Source of the DNA: Acidithiobacillus ferruginosus
GTDB taxonomy: Bacteria; Pseudomonadota; Gammaproteobacteria; Acidithiobacillales; Acidithiobacillaceae
Reading direction: 5' to 3'
NCBI RefSeq assembly: GCF_018854495.1
Contig: NZ_JABBDR010000115.1
Location: forward strand, 1 to 14,442
Length of the DNA stretch: 14,442 nt
Shown here: positions 1-7,191 of the stretch, piece after piece
Position numbering within the stretch: position 1 is the stretch's first letter
How the letters are laid out: each line of letters begins with the position of its first letter
Translations under genes and position numbers: made by a program
The notes under the pieces: generated by a model
The model's input: the letters and a program-made list of their open reading frames with translations, nothing else
Databases searched by the model: none
Told to the model about the DNA's origin: nothing

Positions 1-899
1 CCCATGCCGTGCTGGCGGACGCCCTGGCCCGCTGGCTGGGAGTGGAGGCGGTGCTGCTCTTTGGTAGCGGTTATCTGGCCAATCTGGGGATCATCTCCAC
101 GCTGGTCGGACGCGGTGATCGCGTTTACGCCGACCGTCTCAACCACGCCTCTCTGGTGGATGGGGTGCGTCTCTCCGGGGCGCGCCTGCATCGCTACCGA
201 CATGGCGACATGACGCATCTGGCGCAATGCTTGGAACGCGGCGGCCGGGGACAGCCCTGGATCATTACGGACGGGGTGTTCAGCATGGATGGTGACATTG
301 CCCCGCTCCCTGAAGTCGCCACCCTGGCACAACGGTATGGCGCAGGGATCATTCTCGACGAGGCCCATGCCTTTGGAGTGCTGGGGACGGAGGGGCAAGG
401 CACTGCGGCGTACTGGAACATGGACGTCCATGGGGTAGACGCCATCATGGGCACCCTGGGTAAGGCCTTCGGTGTTTACGGCGCTTTCGTGGCGGGGAGT
501 CAGGACTTGGTGGATCTCCTGCGCAATCGCGCCCGCAGCTTCATCTACCATACCGCGCTGCCCTCCGCCCTGGCGGCTGCCGCCCTTGCCGCGCTCGACC
601 TTTTGCGGCATGGGGATGCCCGGCGCGAGCGCCTGACCCAGCACCGGCAGCATCTGCGTGCGCAAGTGCCCGACGCCCCTTGGTTGGCCAGCGAGACACC
701 TATTCAGGGCCTCCTGCTGGGCGATGCGCGGCGGGCGCTGACCGTCAGTGCCCAACTGCGCCGTGCCGGTCTCTACTGCCCGGCAGTACGGCCACCCACG
801 GTGCCTGCCGGTAGTGCCCGTCTGCGTATCACCCTCAGTGCGGCGCACAGCCATGATGATATCGAGCTTCTGGCTACCGCGCTGCGGGAGGTCCTGTGA
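1..899 (+). CDS. bioF: 8-amino-7-oxononanoate synthase (partial, 5' end outside window)
   Basis: PLP-dependent enzyme that condenses pimeloyl-ACP with L-alanine to give 8-amino-7-oxononanoate (KAPA), the first step of biotin ring assembly. The open frame runs into the window edge (first whole codon at base 3). About 298 codons are present against roughly 385 in the family, so about 85-90 N-terminal residues are missing; the GTG at 9 is internal, not a start. Visible family motifs are GVFSMDGD, LDEAHAFGVLG (the PLP-contacting Asp and His), TLGKAFGVYG with the Schiff-base lysine codon at 462-464, and RPPTVPAGSARLRITLSAAH near the C-terminus. The stop overlaps the bioH start by 4 bases (GTGA), so it is the first visible gene of a bioFHCD operon. 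Identification is by strong resemblance to E. coli BioF along the whole visible length. Confidence 0.97.
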   Translation, partial: HAVLADALARWLGVEAVLLFGSGYLANLGIISTLVGRGDRVYADRLNHASLVDGVRLSGARLHRYRHGDMTHLAQCLERGGRGQPWIITDGVFSMDGDIAPLPEVATLAQRYGAGIILDEAHAFGVLGTEGQGTAAYWNMDVHGVDAIMGTLGKAFGVYGAFVAGSQDLVDLLRNRARSFIYHTALPSALAAAALAALDLLRHGDARRERLTQHRQHLRAQVPDAPWLASETPIQGLLLGDARRALTVSAQLRRAGLYCPAVRPPTVPAGSARLRITLSAAHSHDDIELLATALREVL

Positions 900-1657
900 A
901 CTGGGCGCGTCAGGTCAGTGGTCGAGGACGTCCGCTGGTGCTGCTCCATGGCTGGGGGATGGAAAGCCGAGTCTTCGCTTCCTGGCGGTCCCTTCTGGAT
1001 GCCCATTTCACCTGCATCAGCTACGATCTCCCCGGTCACGGACAGACGCCCTGTGCACCCTCCGGTTTGGCTTGGCCAGCCAGTCTGGAGAGTCTCCGCC
1101 AGATGCTTGCTCAGGAGGCCCCCAAGCCTCTATTGCTCGGCTGGTCCCTCGGGGGCTTATTGGCCCTGGGCATCGCCTTGCAGCACCCCGAATTATTGGC
1201 TGGACTGGTGCTGGTATCCAGTTCCCCCGCCTTTTGCCAGCGCCCCGACTGGTCTCCGGCCATCCCTGCCGCGACTCTGGAGGATTTCGCGCAACGCCTG
1301 CGCGAAGATCCCCAGGGTACCCGGCGGCGCTTCCTCGCCCTGCAAGTGTTGAACGATCCACAGGGACGCCGCGCTCTGGAGGGCCTCAGCGCCTGGCCCA
1401 TGCCGGATCAGACCTGTCTTGCCGACGGACTGGGGCTGCTGCGGGAGGTGGATTTGCGCAACCAGCTGAGGAGACTACCCATACCGGTGCATATCGTGCA
1501 TGGGCGACAGGATCGGATCGTGCCCGTCGGTGCCAGCGAATATCTCCACCAGCATCTGACCGGCAGCCGGTTTACCCTCCTGGAACAGGCTGGTCATGCC
1601 CCTTTTCTGTCTCATCCCGAAGCCTGCGCCAACGCGCTGCTGGAGACCTGGGGATGA
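896..1657 (+). CDS. bioH: Pimeloyl-[ACP] methyl ester carboxylesterase
   Basis: Alpha/beta hydrolase of 253 residues (E. coli BioH has 256). It removes the methyl group from pimeloyl-ACP methyl ester, ending the disguised fatty-acid elongation cycle that BioC starts, and hands pimeloyl-ACP to BioF. The oxyanion-hole HGWGM is at residues 18-22. The nucleophile elbow GWSLGG puts the catalytic Ser at about 84, with Asp206 in HGRQDRIVP and His234 in QAGHAPFLSHPE completing the triad. The start is GTG at 896, overlapping the bioF stop by 4 bases, with a GGGAGG Shine-Dalgarno at 886-891. Its place between bioF and bioC separates it from other alpha/beta hydrolases with the same fold. Confidence 0.95.
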   Translation: MNWARQVSGRGRPLVLLHGWGMESRVFASWRSLLDAHFTCISYDLPGHGQTPCAPSGLAWPASLESLRQMLAQEAPKPLLLGWSLGGLLALGIALQHPELLAGLVLVSSSPAFCQRPDWSPAIPAATLEDFAQRLREDPQGTRRRFLALQVLNDPQGRRALEGLSAWPMPDQTCLADGLGLLREVDLRNQLRRLPIPVHIVHGRQDRIVPVGASEYLHQHLTGSRFTLLEQAGHAPFLSHPEACANALLETWG

Positions 1658-2532
1658 GTTCCGGCAATCCGCCTTTTTTCATGGAAAAACGCGCCGTGCG
1701 GCGGGCTTTTGAGCAGGCAGCGGCCGGGTATGAAACCAGTGCCGTCTTGCAGGATCAGGTCGGCGCGCAGCTCATTGAGCGACTGGACCTCGTCAAGCTG
1801 GAACCCCAATGGATACTCGATATGGGCAGTGGTACCGGCTTGCAAAGCCGCCGTCTCAATCGCCGTTATCCCCGTGCGCGGCTGCTCGCCCTGGATCTGG
1901 CGTCGAACATGTTACAGCAGGCCCGGCGTCGTAAAGGCTGGCGTCAGCGTCAGTATTTCTGCCAGGGCGACGCGGAAGATTTGCCACTAGCGACGGCCAG
2001 CATCGACCTGCTCTACGCCAACATGTCCATTCAGTGGTGCAATGATCTGGATCAGGTGTTACGCGAGTTTGCGCGGGTGCTGCGTCCCGGCGGCCTGCTC
2101 ATGTTCAGCACCCTCGGTCCGGACACCCTCAAAGAACTGCGTCAGGCCTTTGCGGCGGTAGATGACCAGTCCCATGTCAGTCATTTCATCGATATGCATG
2201 ATATTGGCGATGCCTTGGTGCGTCAGGGCTACGAAATGCCGGTCCTGGATGTGGAACATTATCAGCTCACCTATGTGGCGGTAGACGATCTCCTGCGGGA
2301 TCTGCGGAATATCGGTGCCACCAATGCCGCCGCGGGTCGCGCCCGTGGCCTGCTCACCCCCCGCCGCCTCCAGGCACTGCGGCAGGCCTACGAGGGTTTC
2401 CGCGCCGATGGCCGCCTGCCTGCCACCTATGAAGTCGTCTACGGACATGCCTGGAGCAGCGGACCGCGCGCCCTTCCGCGCGAAGACGGTGGTGTAGCTT
2501 TTCCCTTGATCCAACGGCATCGCCGCCCGTGA
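1654..2532 (+). CDS. bioC: Malonyl-[ACP] O-methyltransferase
   Basis: SAM-dependent methyltransferase that methylates the free carboxyl of malonyl-ACP so that it can prime fatty acid synthesis towards pimelate. It has 292 residues, somewhat longer than E. coli BioC (about 251), with the extra length mostly at the N-terminus and C-terminus. SAM motif I is ILDMGSGTG at 54-62, the acidic motif II residue is in LALDLASNM at 78-86, the GDAEDLPL segment is at 105-112, and LRPGGLLMFSTLGPDTLKEL is at 143-162. The typical BioC wording GATNAAAGRARGLLT is at 221-235. The ATG at 1654 overlaps the bioH stop (ATGA) and has GGAG 8 bases upstream. The same frame is open far upstream, but that stretch lies inside bioF and bioH and is not coding. 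An internal Met at residue 10 is a less likely start. Confidence 0.95.
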   Translation: MSSGNPPFFMEKRAVRRAFEQAAAGYETSAVLQDQVGAQLIERLDLVKLEPQWILDMGSGTGLQSRRLNRRYPRARLLALDLASNMLQQARRRKGWRQRQYFCQGDAEDLPLATASIDLLYANMSIQWCNDLDQVLREFARVLRPGGLLMFSTLGPDTLKELRQAFAAVDDQSHVSHFIDMHDIGDALVRQGYEMPVLDVEHYQLTYVAVDDLLRDLRNIGATNAAAGRARGLLTPRRLQALRQAYEGFRADGRLPATYEVVYGHAWSSGPRALPREDGGVAFPLIQRHRRP

Positions 2533-3233
2533 CGCAGGAACAGCCATTGCCGAAGCGGCAAATGCGCCAGGCGCGCGGACTTTTCATCACCGGTACCGAT
2601 ACGGGCGTCGGCAAAACCGCTGTCACCGCAGCCCTCGCGCACAAATGTGCGCAGCACGGAATGCTGGTGGCGGCCCTCAAACCCATGGTTTCGGGAGTCG
2701 AGGCCGACGGTACCTGGGAGGACGTGGAAATTTTGCGCGCCGCTAGCCAGCCCCCGCGCAGTGTTGCCGAAACTGGTCTCTACGCTTTCGACCCGCCAGT
2801 GGCGCCCCACTGGGCGGCGCAACAGGCGGGCGTCACCGTCGAGCGTGGGCGGGTAGCGGCTTTCGTCCGGATGCAATCCGCGGCGATGGATTGTGTGCTG
2901 GTAGAGGGTGCCGGTGGTTTTCTTACCCCATTGGGCGATGACTGGGGTGCTGCCGAACTGGCCGGGGATCTGCATTTTCCGGTGCTGTTGGTGGTGGGCT
3001 TGCGGCTCGGTGCCATCAACCACACGCTGTTGAGCGTCGAAGCCATCCGCGCACGGGGACTGCGTTTGGCCGGGTGGGTAGCAAACACCCTGAATCCCGC
3101 AGTCGCGGTGGGCACACTGGAGACCTTGCAAGGGCGGCTGGCGGCGCCCTGTCTGGGGGTGCTGCCTTACAGGCCACACTGGTCTCCTGCCATCCTGAGC
3201 CCTTGTCTGTCCCTTCCTGATGCCCTGTATTGA
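2529..3233 (+). CDS. bioD: ATP-dependent dethiobiotin synthetase
   Basis: Closes the ureido ring of 7,8-diaminononanoate with CO2 and ATP to give dethiobiotin, the substrate of BioB. It has 234 residues, normal for the family. The P-loop GTDTGVGKT is at 22-30. KPMVSG at 51-56 carries the conserved substrate-binding lysine. VEGAGG at 125-130 is the Mg/ATP-site motif. The GTG start at 2529 overlaps the bioC stop by 4 bases (GTGA). There is no clear Shine-Dalgarno, which fits translational coupling. It is the last gene of the bio run; the next gene starts 114 bases later. bioA (diaminopelargonate aminotransferase) is not in the window. Confidence 0.96.
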   Translation: MTQEQPLPKRQMRQARGLFITGTDTGVGKTAVTAALAHKCAQHGMLVAALKPMVSGVEADGTWEDVEILRAASQPPRSVAETGLYAFDPPVAPHWAAQQAGVTVERGRVAAFVRMQSAAMDCVLVEGAGGFLTPLGDDWGAAELAGDLHFPVLLVVGLRLGAINHTLLSVEAIRARGLRLAGWVANTLNPAVAVGTLETLQGRLAAPCLGVLPYRPHWSPAILSPCLSLPDALY

Positions 3234-3347
3234 TGTTAGACTATTTCCGTATTGTCATAAAAAACAAAAGGCAAGCGGCCGCGATAGTCAGGGTGGAAAT
3301 TCAGTCGTCGCGGTAAGGCCGGTGTATTCTGATGGAGCGTGCGTGTC
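3234..3347. other. Intergenic gap between bioD and htpX
   Basis: 114 bases with an AT-rich start (3241-3270) and a weak short dyad, CCGCGA at 3279-3284 against TCGCGG at 3308-3313 with a 23-base loop. I see no convincing intrinsic terminator for bioD and no convincing sigma70, sigma32 or sigmaE promoter for htpX. A TTGATG/CATAAA pair near 3230-3261 has a 20-base spacer and is too poor to call. Confidence 0.5.
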
Positions 3348-4244
3348 ATGAAATCATTCAAGAGCATACTGCTGTTGGTGGTGACGAATCTGCTGATATT
3401 CGTCAGCCTGTCGATCAGTTTTACCATTCTGGTCAACTTCATTTTGCCGATCTTCGGTGTCGATCTCCGCGGGTCGGTGAGTGGCGCGGACCTGCTCTGG
3501 GCGCTGCTGATCGGTTTTGGCGGTGCCTTTATTTCGCTGTTGATGTCGAAATATCTGGCGCGCGCGGGCCTGCAGATGCAACGCATCGATGCGCCGCAAT
3601 CGGCCAAGGAACATCTGGTATACGATTCAGTGGCGCAGCTCGCCAATCGTTTGGGTATTCGCATGCCGGAAGTCTGGGTGTACTGGAATGATGAGCCCAA
3701 CGCCTTCGCTACCGGACCGGGGCGCAACCACAGCATGGTGGCGGTCAGCAGCGGCCTGGTCAACCTCCTCAGCGACAATGAGGTGCGGGCGGTACTGGCC
3801 CATGAGATGGGGCACGTATACAATGGCGACATGGTGAGTACCACCTTGCTGCAGGGGCTGATGAATACGTTTGTATTCTGGTTGTCCATGCTCGCCGCGC
3901 GGCAGTTTGATGACCGGCCCATGGTTGCCTTTGGGGTATCCATAGTGCTGCAGATCAGCCTGTCCTTCCTGGCGTTGATTCCCATCACTTGGTTTTCGCG
4001 CCGTCGGGAGTTCGCGGCGGATCGTTTTGCCGCCGAGCAGGTGGGCGTGGCCCCGATGATCTCGGCCCTGCAAAAACTGCAGCGGGGCGCGGAGGCCCTG
4101 CATGTGGTGCATGATGTGGTACGCGATCCCATGGCGACGGCCTACATTTCCGGAAGCTGGCGCGGCTGGTTTGCCACCCATCCCAGTCTGGAGGCGCGGG
4201 TGGCAGCTCTGCAGGCGTTGCAAAACGGTTATAGTTACCAGTAG
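3348..4244 (+). CDS. htpX: Membrane zinc metalloprotease HtpX
   Basis: Inner-membrane M48-family protease that degrades misfolded membrane proteins, in partnership with FtsH in other bacteria. It has 298 residues from the ATG at 3348, close to the usual 290. Two N-terminal transmembrane helices lie at about 7-36 and 48-68. The catalytic motif AHEMGHVYNGD is at 151-161 (zinc ligands His152 and His156, catalytic Glu153). Two more helices lie at about 165-183 and 194-214. The third zinc-ligand Glu221 is in RREFAADRFA, and the typical THPSLEARVAAL is at 278-289. A GTG at 3339 in the same frame is only one base from the GGAG at 3334-3337, whereas the ATG at 3348 has a 10-base spacing, so the ATG is chosen. 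It starts a plus-strand run that continues into aat. Confidence 0.95.
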   Translation: MKSFKSILLLVVTNLLIFVSLSISFTILVNFILPIFGVDLRGSVSGADLLWALLIGFGGAFISLLMSKYLARAGLQMQRIDAPQSAKEHLVYDSVAQLANRLGIRMPEVWVYWNDEPNAFATGPGRNHSMVAVSSGLVNLLSDNEVRAVLAHEMGHVYNGDMVSTTLLQGLMNTFVFWLSMLAARQFDDRPMVAFGVSIVLQISLSFLALIPITWFSRRREFAADRFAAEQVGVAPMISALQKLQRGAEALHVVHDVVRDPMATAYISGSWRGWFATHPSLEARVAALQALQNGYSYQ

Positions 4245-4282
4245 TTGGTATGGCGATGGAGGAATTGGTCTTTGATGCAGCC

Positions 4283-4299
4283 AGGAGGCAGTGCAGTTG
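4283..4299 (+). promoter_or_regulatory. Shine-Dalgarno that decides a TTG start for aat
   Basis: A full AGGAGG lies at 4283-4288. The GTG at 4291 is only 2 bases away, too close for normal initiation. The in-frame TTG at 4297 is 8 bases away, which is ideal. The TTG start gives an N-terminus beginning MRPEGVRPV, consistent with the short leader of other Aat proteins. Confidence 0.6.
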
Positions 4300-5016
4300 C
4301 GCCCTGAGGGCGTCCGTCCGGTCCTCCTGCAATGCCATGACCGGTTAGCCCCCTTCCCCGACCCGGAGCAGGCCGACGGCAACCTGGTCGCCATCGGCGG
4401 CGATTTATCCAGGGAACGCCTGCTCCTGGCGTATGCCCACGGCATCTTTCCCTGGTTCGGTGAGGAAGACCCCATTCTCTGGTGGTCACCTGATCCCCGC
4501 GGTATTCTGGAGCCCCCGGCGATACACGTCAGTCGCAGTCTGCGCAAATCCGCCCGTAACCGTGACTGGCAATATCGCATGGACAGCAATTTTGCCGGTG
4601 TCATCGACGCTTGCGCAGCGCCGCGCCCAGGGCAGGGAGATACCTGGATTACTCCGGCGGTGCGGGCCGCCTACCTGGATCTGTTCGCGGCCGGAGCAGC
4701 ACATTCCATAGAAGTCTATCAGCAGGACCGTCTGGTCGGGGGGCTTTACGGCGTAGCCCTCGGTGGACTTTTTTTCGGGGAGTCCATGTTCAGCCGGGTG
4801 CCCGATGCCTCCAGGCTGGCTCTCGTTCTACTGGCGCGCCATCTCCAGCACTGGGGCTTTGGCCTGATCGATACCCAGTTCATCACCCCGCACCTGCAGA
4901 GCATGGGCGCGCGGGAAACACCCCGCCGTGATTTCCTGCGCGCCCTTGCCGATCTGCGCACCCAACATACGCAAGCAGACTGGAACATCTCCTTACCGCT
5001 GCCCGGGATGTTTTAA
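4297..5016 (+). CDS. aat: Leucyl/phenylalanyl-tRNA--protein transferase
   Basis: Cytosolic enzyme that adds Leu or Phe from aminoacyl-tRNA to proteins with N-terminal Lys or Arg, making type-2 N-degrons read by ClpS for ClpAP. It has 239 residues from the TTG at 4297 (241 from the GTG at 4291), against 234 in E. coli. Family motifs in order are GGDLS at 34-38, GIFPWF at 49-54, WWSPDPR at 62-68, DTWITPAV, HSIEVYQ, GGLYGVALGGLFFGESMFSR and the LIDTQFITPHLQSMGARE segment. It lies 52 bases after htpX and 2 bases before bpt. The neighbour bpt performs the complementary N-terminal modification, so the pair forms a small N-degron tagging cassette. Confidence 0.95.
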   Translation: MRPEGVRPVLLQCHDRLAPFPDPEQADGNLVAIGGDLSRERLLLAYAHGIFPWFGEEDPILWWSPDPRGILEPPAIHVSRSLRKSARNRDWQYRMDSNFAGVIDACAAPRPGQGDTWITPAVRAAYLDLFAAGAAHSIEVYQQDRLVGGLYGVALGGLFFGESMFSRVPDASRLALVLLARHLQHWGFGLIDTQFITPHLQSMGARETPRRDFLRALADLRTQHTQADWNISLPLPGMF

Positions 5017-5018
5017 TC

Positions 5019-5729
5019 ATGGCCTTTTATTTGTCGGCCTTGCAGAAGTGTCCCTACCTGCCGGATCAGGAAGAACTCCTGGTGCTCAGCGATCCTCGGG
5101 AGATGGTGGGCAGCGCCCAATATGACCAGCTTCTGCAGAAAGGATTCCGGCGCAATGGCCCGGTGGCATACCGCCCGATGTGCCCGCAGTGCGATGCCTG
5201 CATTTCCGTGCGCATCCCCGTTGCGGAGTTCCGGCCAGATCGTGGCCAGCGGCGCACCTGGGCCTGCAATCAGGATATACGGATACGGGAGCAGCCCCCC
5301 CACTGGGAAGCCGCCCACGCACGTCTCTTCGCCGAGTATCAGTGTTCGCGGCACCCAGGAGGCGGCATGGACGAGCATGCGGATCGCCTGTACCGGGAAA
5401 TGATCGTCGAGAACGGCGGCGTGGATGCCCGCCTCCTGGTCTTTGAGCAGGATGAACACCCGTTGGCGGTGGCACTGGTGGACGTGCTCGACGGCGGTGT
5501 CTCTGCGGTTTACACCTTTTATACACCAGATCTGCCGCAACGCGGCCTGGGTATTTTTGCCATCCTCTGCCAGATTGAATGGACCAGGAAGCTGGGCCTT
5601 CCCTATCTTTATCTGGGCTATTGGGTCGCCAACAGCCCCAAAATGGACTATAAAAAGCGCTTTCGCCCCCTGGAGGGTTTTGTGGCGGGCGATTGGCGAT
5701 TGCTGACAGAGGCGTTCAAACGCGGATGA
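5019..5729 (+). CDS. bpt: Aspartate/glutamate leucyltransferase (bacterial ATE-like)
   Basis: 236-residue member of the arginyl-transferase (ATE) superfamily. Bacterial proteins of this type (Bpt) transfer Leu from Leu-tRNA to proteins with N-terminal Asp or Glu. It may be annotated elsewhere as ate, arginyltransferase. The N-terminal part carries YRPMCPQCDACISVR at 51-65, with clustered cysteines at 55, 58 and 61 plus Cys11. These are the conserved ATE cysteines, proposed as a metal or Fe-S site in ATE1. The C-terminal GNAT-like half has AVYTFYTPDLPQRGLGIFA at 163-181 and LYLGYWVANSPKMDYKKRF at 197-215. It starts 2 bases after the aat stop, and its own stop overlaps fetB (ATGA). Substrate preference (Leu to Asp/Glu) is inferred from family and length, not proven by residues. 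Confidence 0.92.
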   Translation: MAFYLSALQKCPYLPDQEELLVLSDPREMVGSAQYDQLLQKGFRRNGPVAYRPMCPQCDACISVRIPVAEFRPDRGQRRTWACNQDIRIREQPPHWEAAHARLFAEYQCSRHPGGGMDEHADRLYREMIVENGGVDARLLVFEQDEHPLAVALVDVLDGGVSAVYTFYTPDLPQRGLGIFAILCQIEWTRKLGLPYLYLGYWVANSPKMDYKKRFRPLEGFVAGDWRLLTEAFKRG

Positions 5730-6505
5730 ACAGTGCCGCACCGGACATTTTCAGCACCTTTTCACCGTGGACCATGGCGGGGGTGACCGGCCTCCTCGGC
5801 AGTGCCTGGGCCTTGTCGGCCTGGCAAAAGCTGGGGGTGGGCAAAGAACTTCTATGGTCGGCGGCCCGGGCGACGGTTCAGTTGGGGATCATGGGGTTTT
5901 TGCTGGGTTGGTTGTTCCGCCAGCATCAGCCGTTTTTTCTGGTACTCTTTCTGATGGCCATGATCTTGATGGCCGGTCGTTTCAACCGTAAGCGTGGTGC
6001 CGGTATTCCGCACGCCTACTGGATCGGGGTGATCAGCATCACGGTGGCGACTACGGTCACCCTCGGTTGGATGCTCCTTTCCGGGCTGGTTTTCTGGCGA
6101 GGCGAATCATTGGTCCCCATTGGCGGTATGATTATCGGCAATGCAATGAACGCCGTATCGCTGGCACTGAACCGTCTGCGCAGCGAGGTGGACCAGCGGG
6201 AGGCGTTGTTGCTGGCCATGCTGGCGCTTGGCGCCACGCACCGTCAGTCGATGCGCAGCCTGTACAGTATGGTGGTGCGCAGTTCCCTGATTCCGACGAT
6301 AGACAGTCTGAAAAGCGTCGGTATGATCCATATTCCAGGAATTACCGCAGGAATGATTCTCGCGGGTATGGCGCCCCTTGCCGCGGTATCCATGCAATTG
6401 GTGGTGATGGTGATGTTGACAGCCGCTGTCACCCTGAGTGTTTCCACAGCGGTTTTGCTGGCTGCACCGCGTGCGCTGGTTTTTTCACAACAGATTGAGG
6501 AGTAA
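5726..6505 (+). CDS. fetB: FetB-like ABC permease (UPF0014), no ATPase beside it
   Basis: 259-residue inner-membrane protein, the same length as E. coli FetB, the permease of the FetAB iron-export/peroxide-resistance transporter. Predicted helices lie at about 15-34, 45-65, 68-84, 97-121, 128-148, 205-221 and 223-247. Family wording includes PIGGMIIGNAMNAVSLALNRL at 131-151, LGATHRQSMRSL at 168-179 and TIDSLKSVGMIHIPGITAGMI at 191-211. The ATG at 5726 overlaps the bpt stop (ATGA), so the frame open from 5693 is not the start. The partner ATPase gene fetA is not adjacent; the next gene is rnt. Iron export is therefore a family-level inference, plausible for an organism exposed to high iron. 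Confidence is high for the family and moderate for the role. Confidence 0.85.
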   Translation: MNSAAPDIFSTFSPWTMAGVTGLLGSAWALSAWQKLGVGKELLWSAARATVQLGIMGFLLGWLFRQHQPFFLVLFLMAMILMAGRFNRKRGAGIPHAYWIGVISITVATTVTLGWMLLSGLVFWRGESLVPIGGMIIGNAMNAVSLALNRLRSEVDQREALLLAMLALGATHRQSMRSLYSMVVRSSLIPTIDSLKSVGMIHIPGITAGMILAGMAPLAAVSMQLVVMVMLTAAVTLSVSTAVLLAAPRALVFSQQIEE

Positions 6506-6511
6506 CTTCTG

Positions 6512-7117
6512 ATGGCGGCTTTGGCCGGACGGTTTCGCGGCTTTTTGCCGGTAGTAGTGGATGTGGAAACGGCAGGATTTGACTCTGAACGTAATGCGCT
6601 GCTGGAAGTGGCTGCGATCATCATCGGTGGCGAAGTGGGGCAGTTGCGGCCCGTAGCCACCCACCACTTTCAGGTCCAGCCCTTTGCCGGGGCGGTGCTA
6701 GACCCGGCGGCGCTGGCGTTTACCGGTATCGATCCCTTTCAGGCACTGCGCGGCGCTGTTTCCGAGGAGGAAGCCCTGCGCGGAATTTTCAGGCCGGTGC
6801 GCACGGCTGTAAAGGCAGCTCAATGCCGACGTGCCATTCTCGTGGGGCACAACGCCGCTTTTGACCTGTCCTTTATCAAGGCAGCAGAAAAACGGACCGG
6901 TGTCAAAAACAATCCCTTTCATCTTTTCAGTACCTTCGACACCGTTAGTCTGGCCGGATTGGCCTACGGTGAGACCGTGCTGGCCAAGGCCGCCCTGGCA
7001 GCCGGTCTGGACTGGGATCATACCCAAGCGCATTCGGCACTCTATGATGCGCGCCAGACGGCGGAATTGTTCTGCCGGATCGTGAATCGCTACGACCTCA
7101 ACCGGGAGTATCCGTGA
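6512..7117 (+). CDS. rnt: Ribonuclease T
   Basis: DEDDh 3'-5' exoribonuclease that trims tRNA CCA ends and the 3' ends of 5S, 23S and other stable RNAs; it works as a dimer. It has 201 residues (E. coli 215). The N-terminal [18 protein letters not shown] places the metal ligands Asp17 and Glu19. HNAAFDLSF gives Asp118, and [16 protein letters not shown] gives His174 and Asp179. [20 protein letters not shown] and [18 protein letters not shown] are diagnostic for RNase T rather than the DnaQ proofreading subunit or oligoribonuclease. It starts 6 bases after the fetB stop. AGGAG at 6498-6502, inside the end of fetB, lies 9 bases from the ATG. Confidence 0.96.
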   Translation: MAALAGRFRGFLPVVVDVETAGFDSERNALLEVAAIIIGGEVGQLRPVATHHFQVQPFAGAVLDPAALAFTGIDPFQALRGAVSEEEALRGIFRPVRTAVKAAQCRRAILVGHNAAFDLSFIKAAEKRTGVKNNPFHLFSTFDTVSLAGLAYGETVLAKAALAAGLDWDHTQAHSALYDARQTAELFCRIVNRYDLNREYP

Positions 7118-7141
7118 AGCACGGCCATCACGCCGCGCATC

Positions 7142-7150
7142 TGCTAGAAT
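7142..7150 (+). promoter_or_regulatory. Extended -10 promoter for the ferredoxin-reductase gene
   Basis: TGCTAGAAT matches the extended -10 form (TG, one base, then a hexamer with 5 of 6 consensus bases). No good -35 lies 16-18 bases upstream, which extended -10 promoters tolerate. The predicted start of transcription is near 7157, leaving a leader of about 35 bases to the ATG at 7192. It sits in the 74-base gap after rnt. Confidence 0.45.
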
Positions 7151-7191
7151 GCCCGCTGAAACATTTTCAATCGTTATGAAAGGATGTGCTC

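Noticed and set aside
748..1653. Long open frame in front of bioC that could extend it by about 300 residues
   Set aside because: It lies over bioF and bioH in another frame. Its translation is low-complexity and family-unlike, while the ATG at 1654 has a good Shine-Dalgarno and the bioC match starts there.
3230..3347. Sigma70, heat-shock or sigmaE promoter for htpX
   Set aside because: Candidate pairs have wrong spacing (20 or 26 bases) or poor hexamers. None is supportable.
3236..4604. Antisense open frames of about 300 residues over htpX and aat
   Set aside because: They mirror the codon pattern of strongly conserved genes, show no family motifs, and are explained by high GC content.
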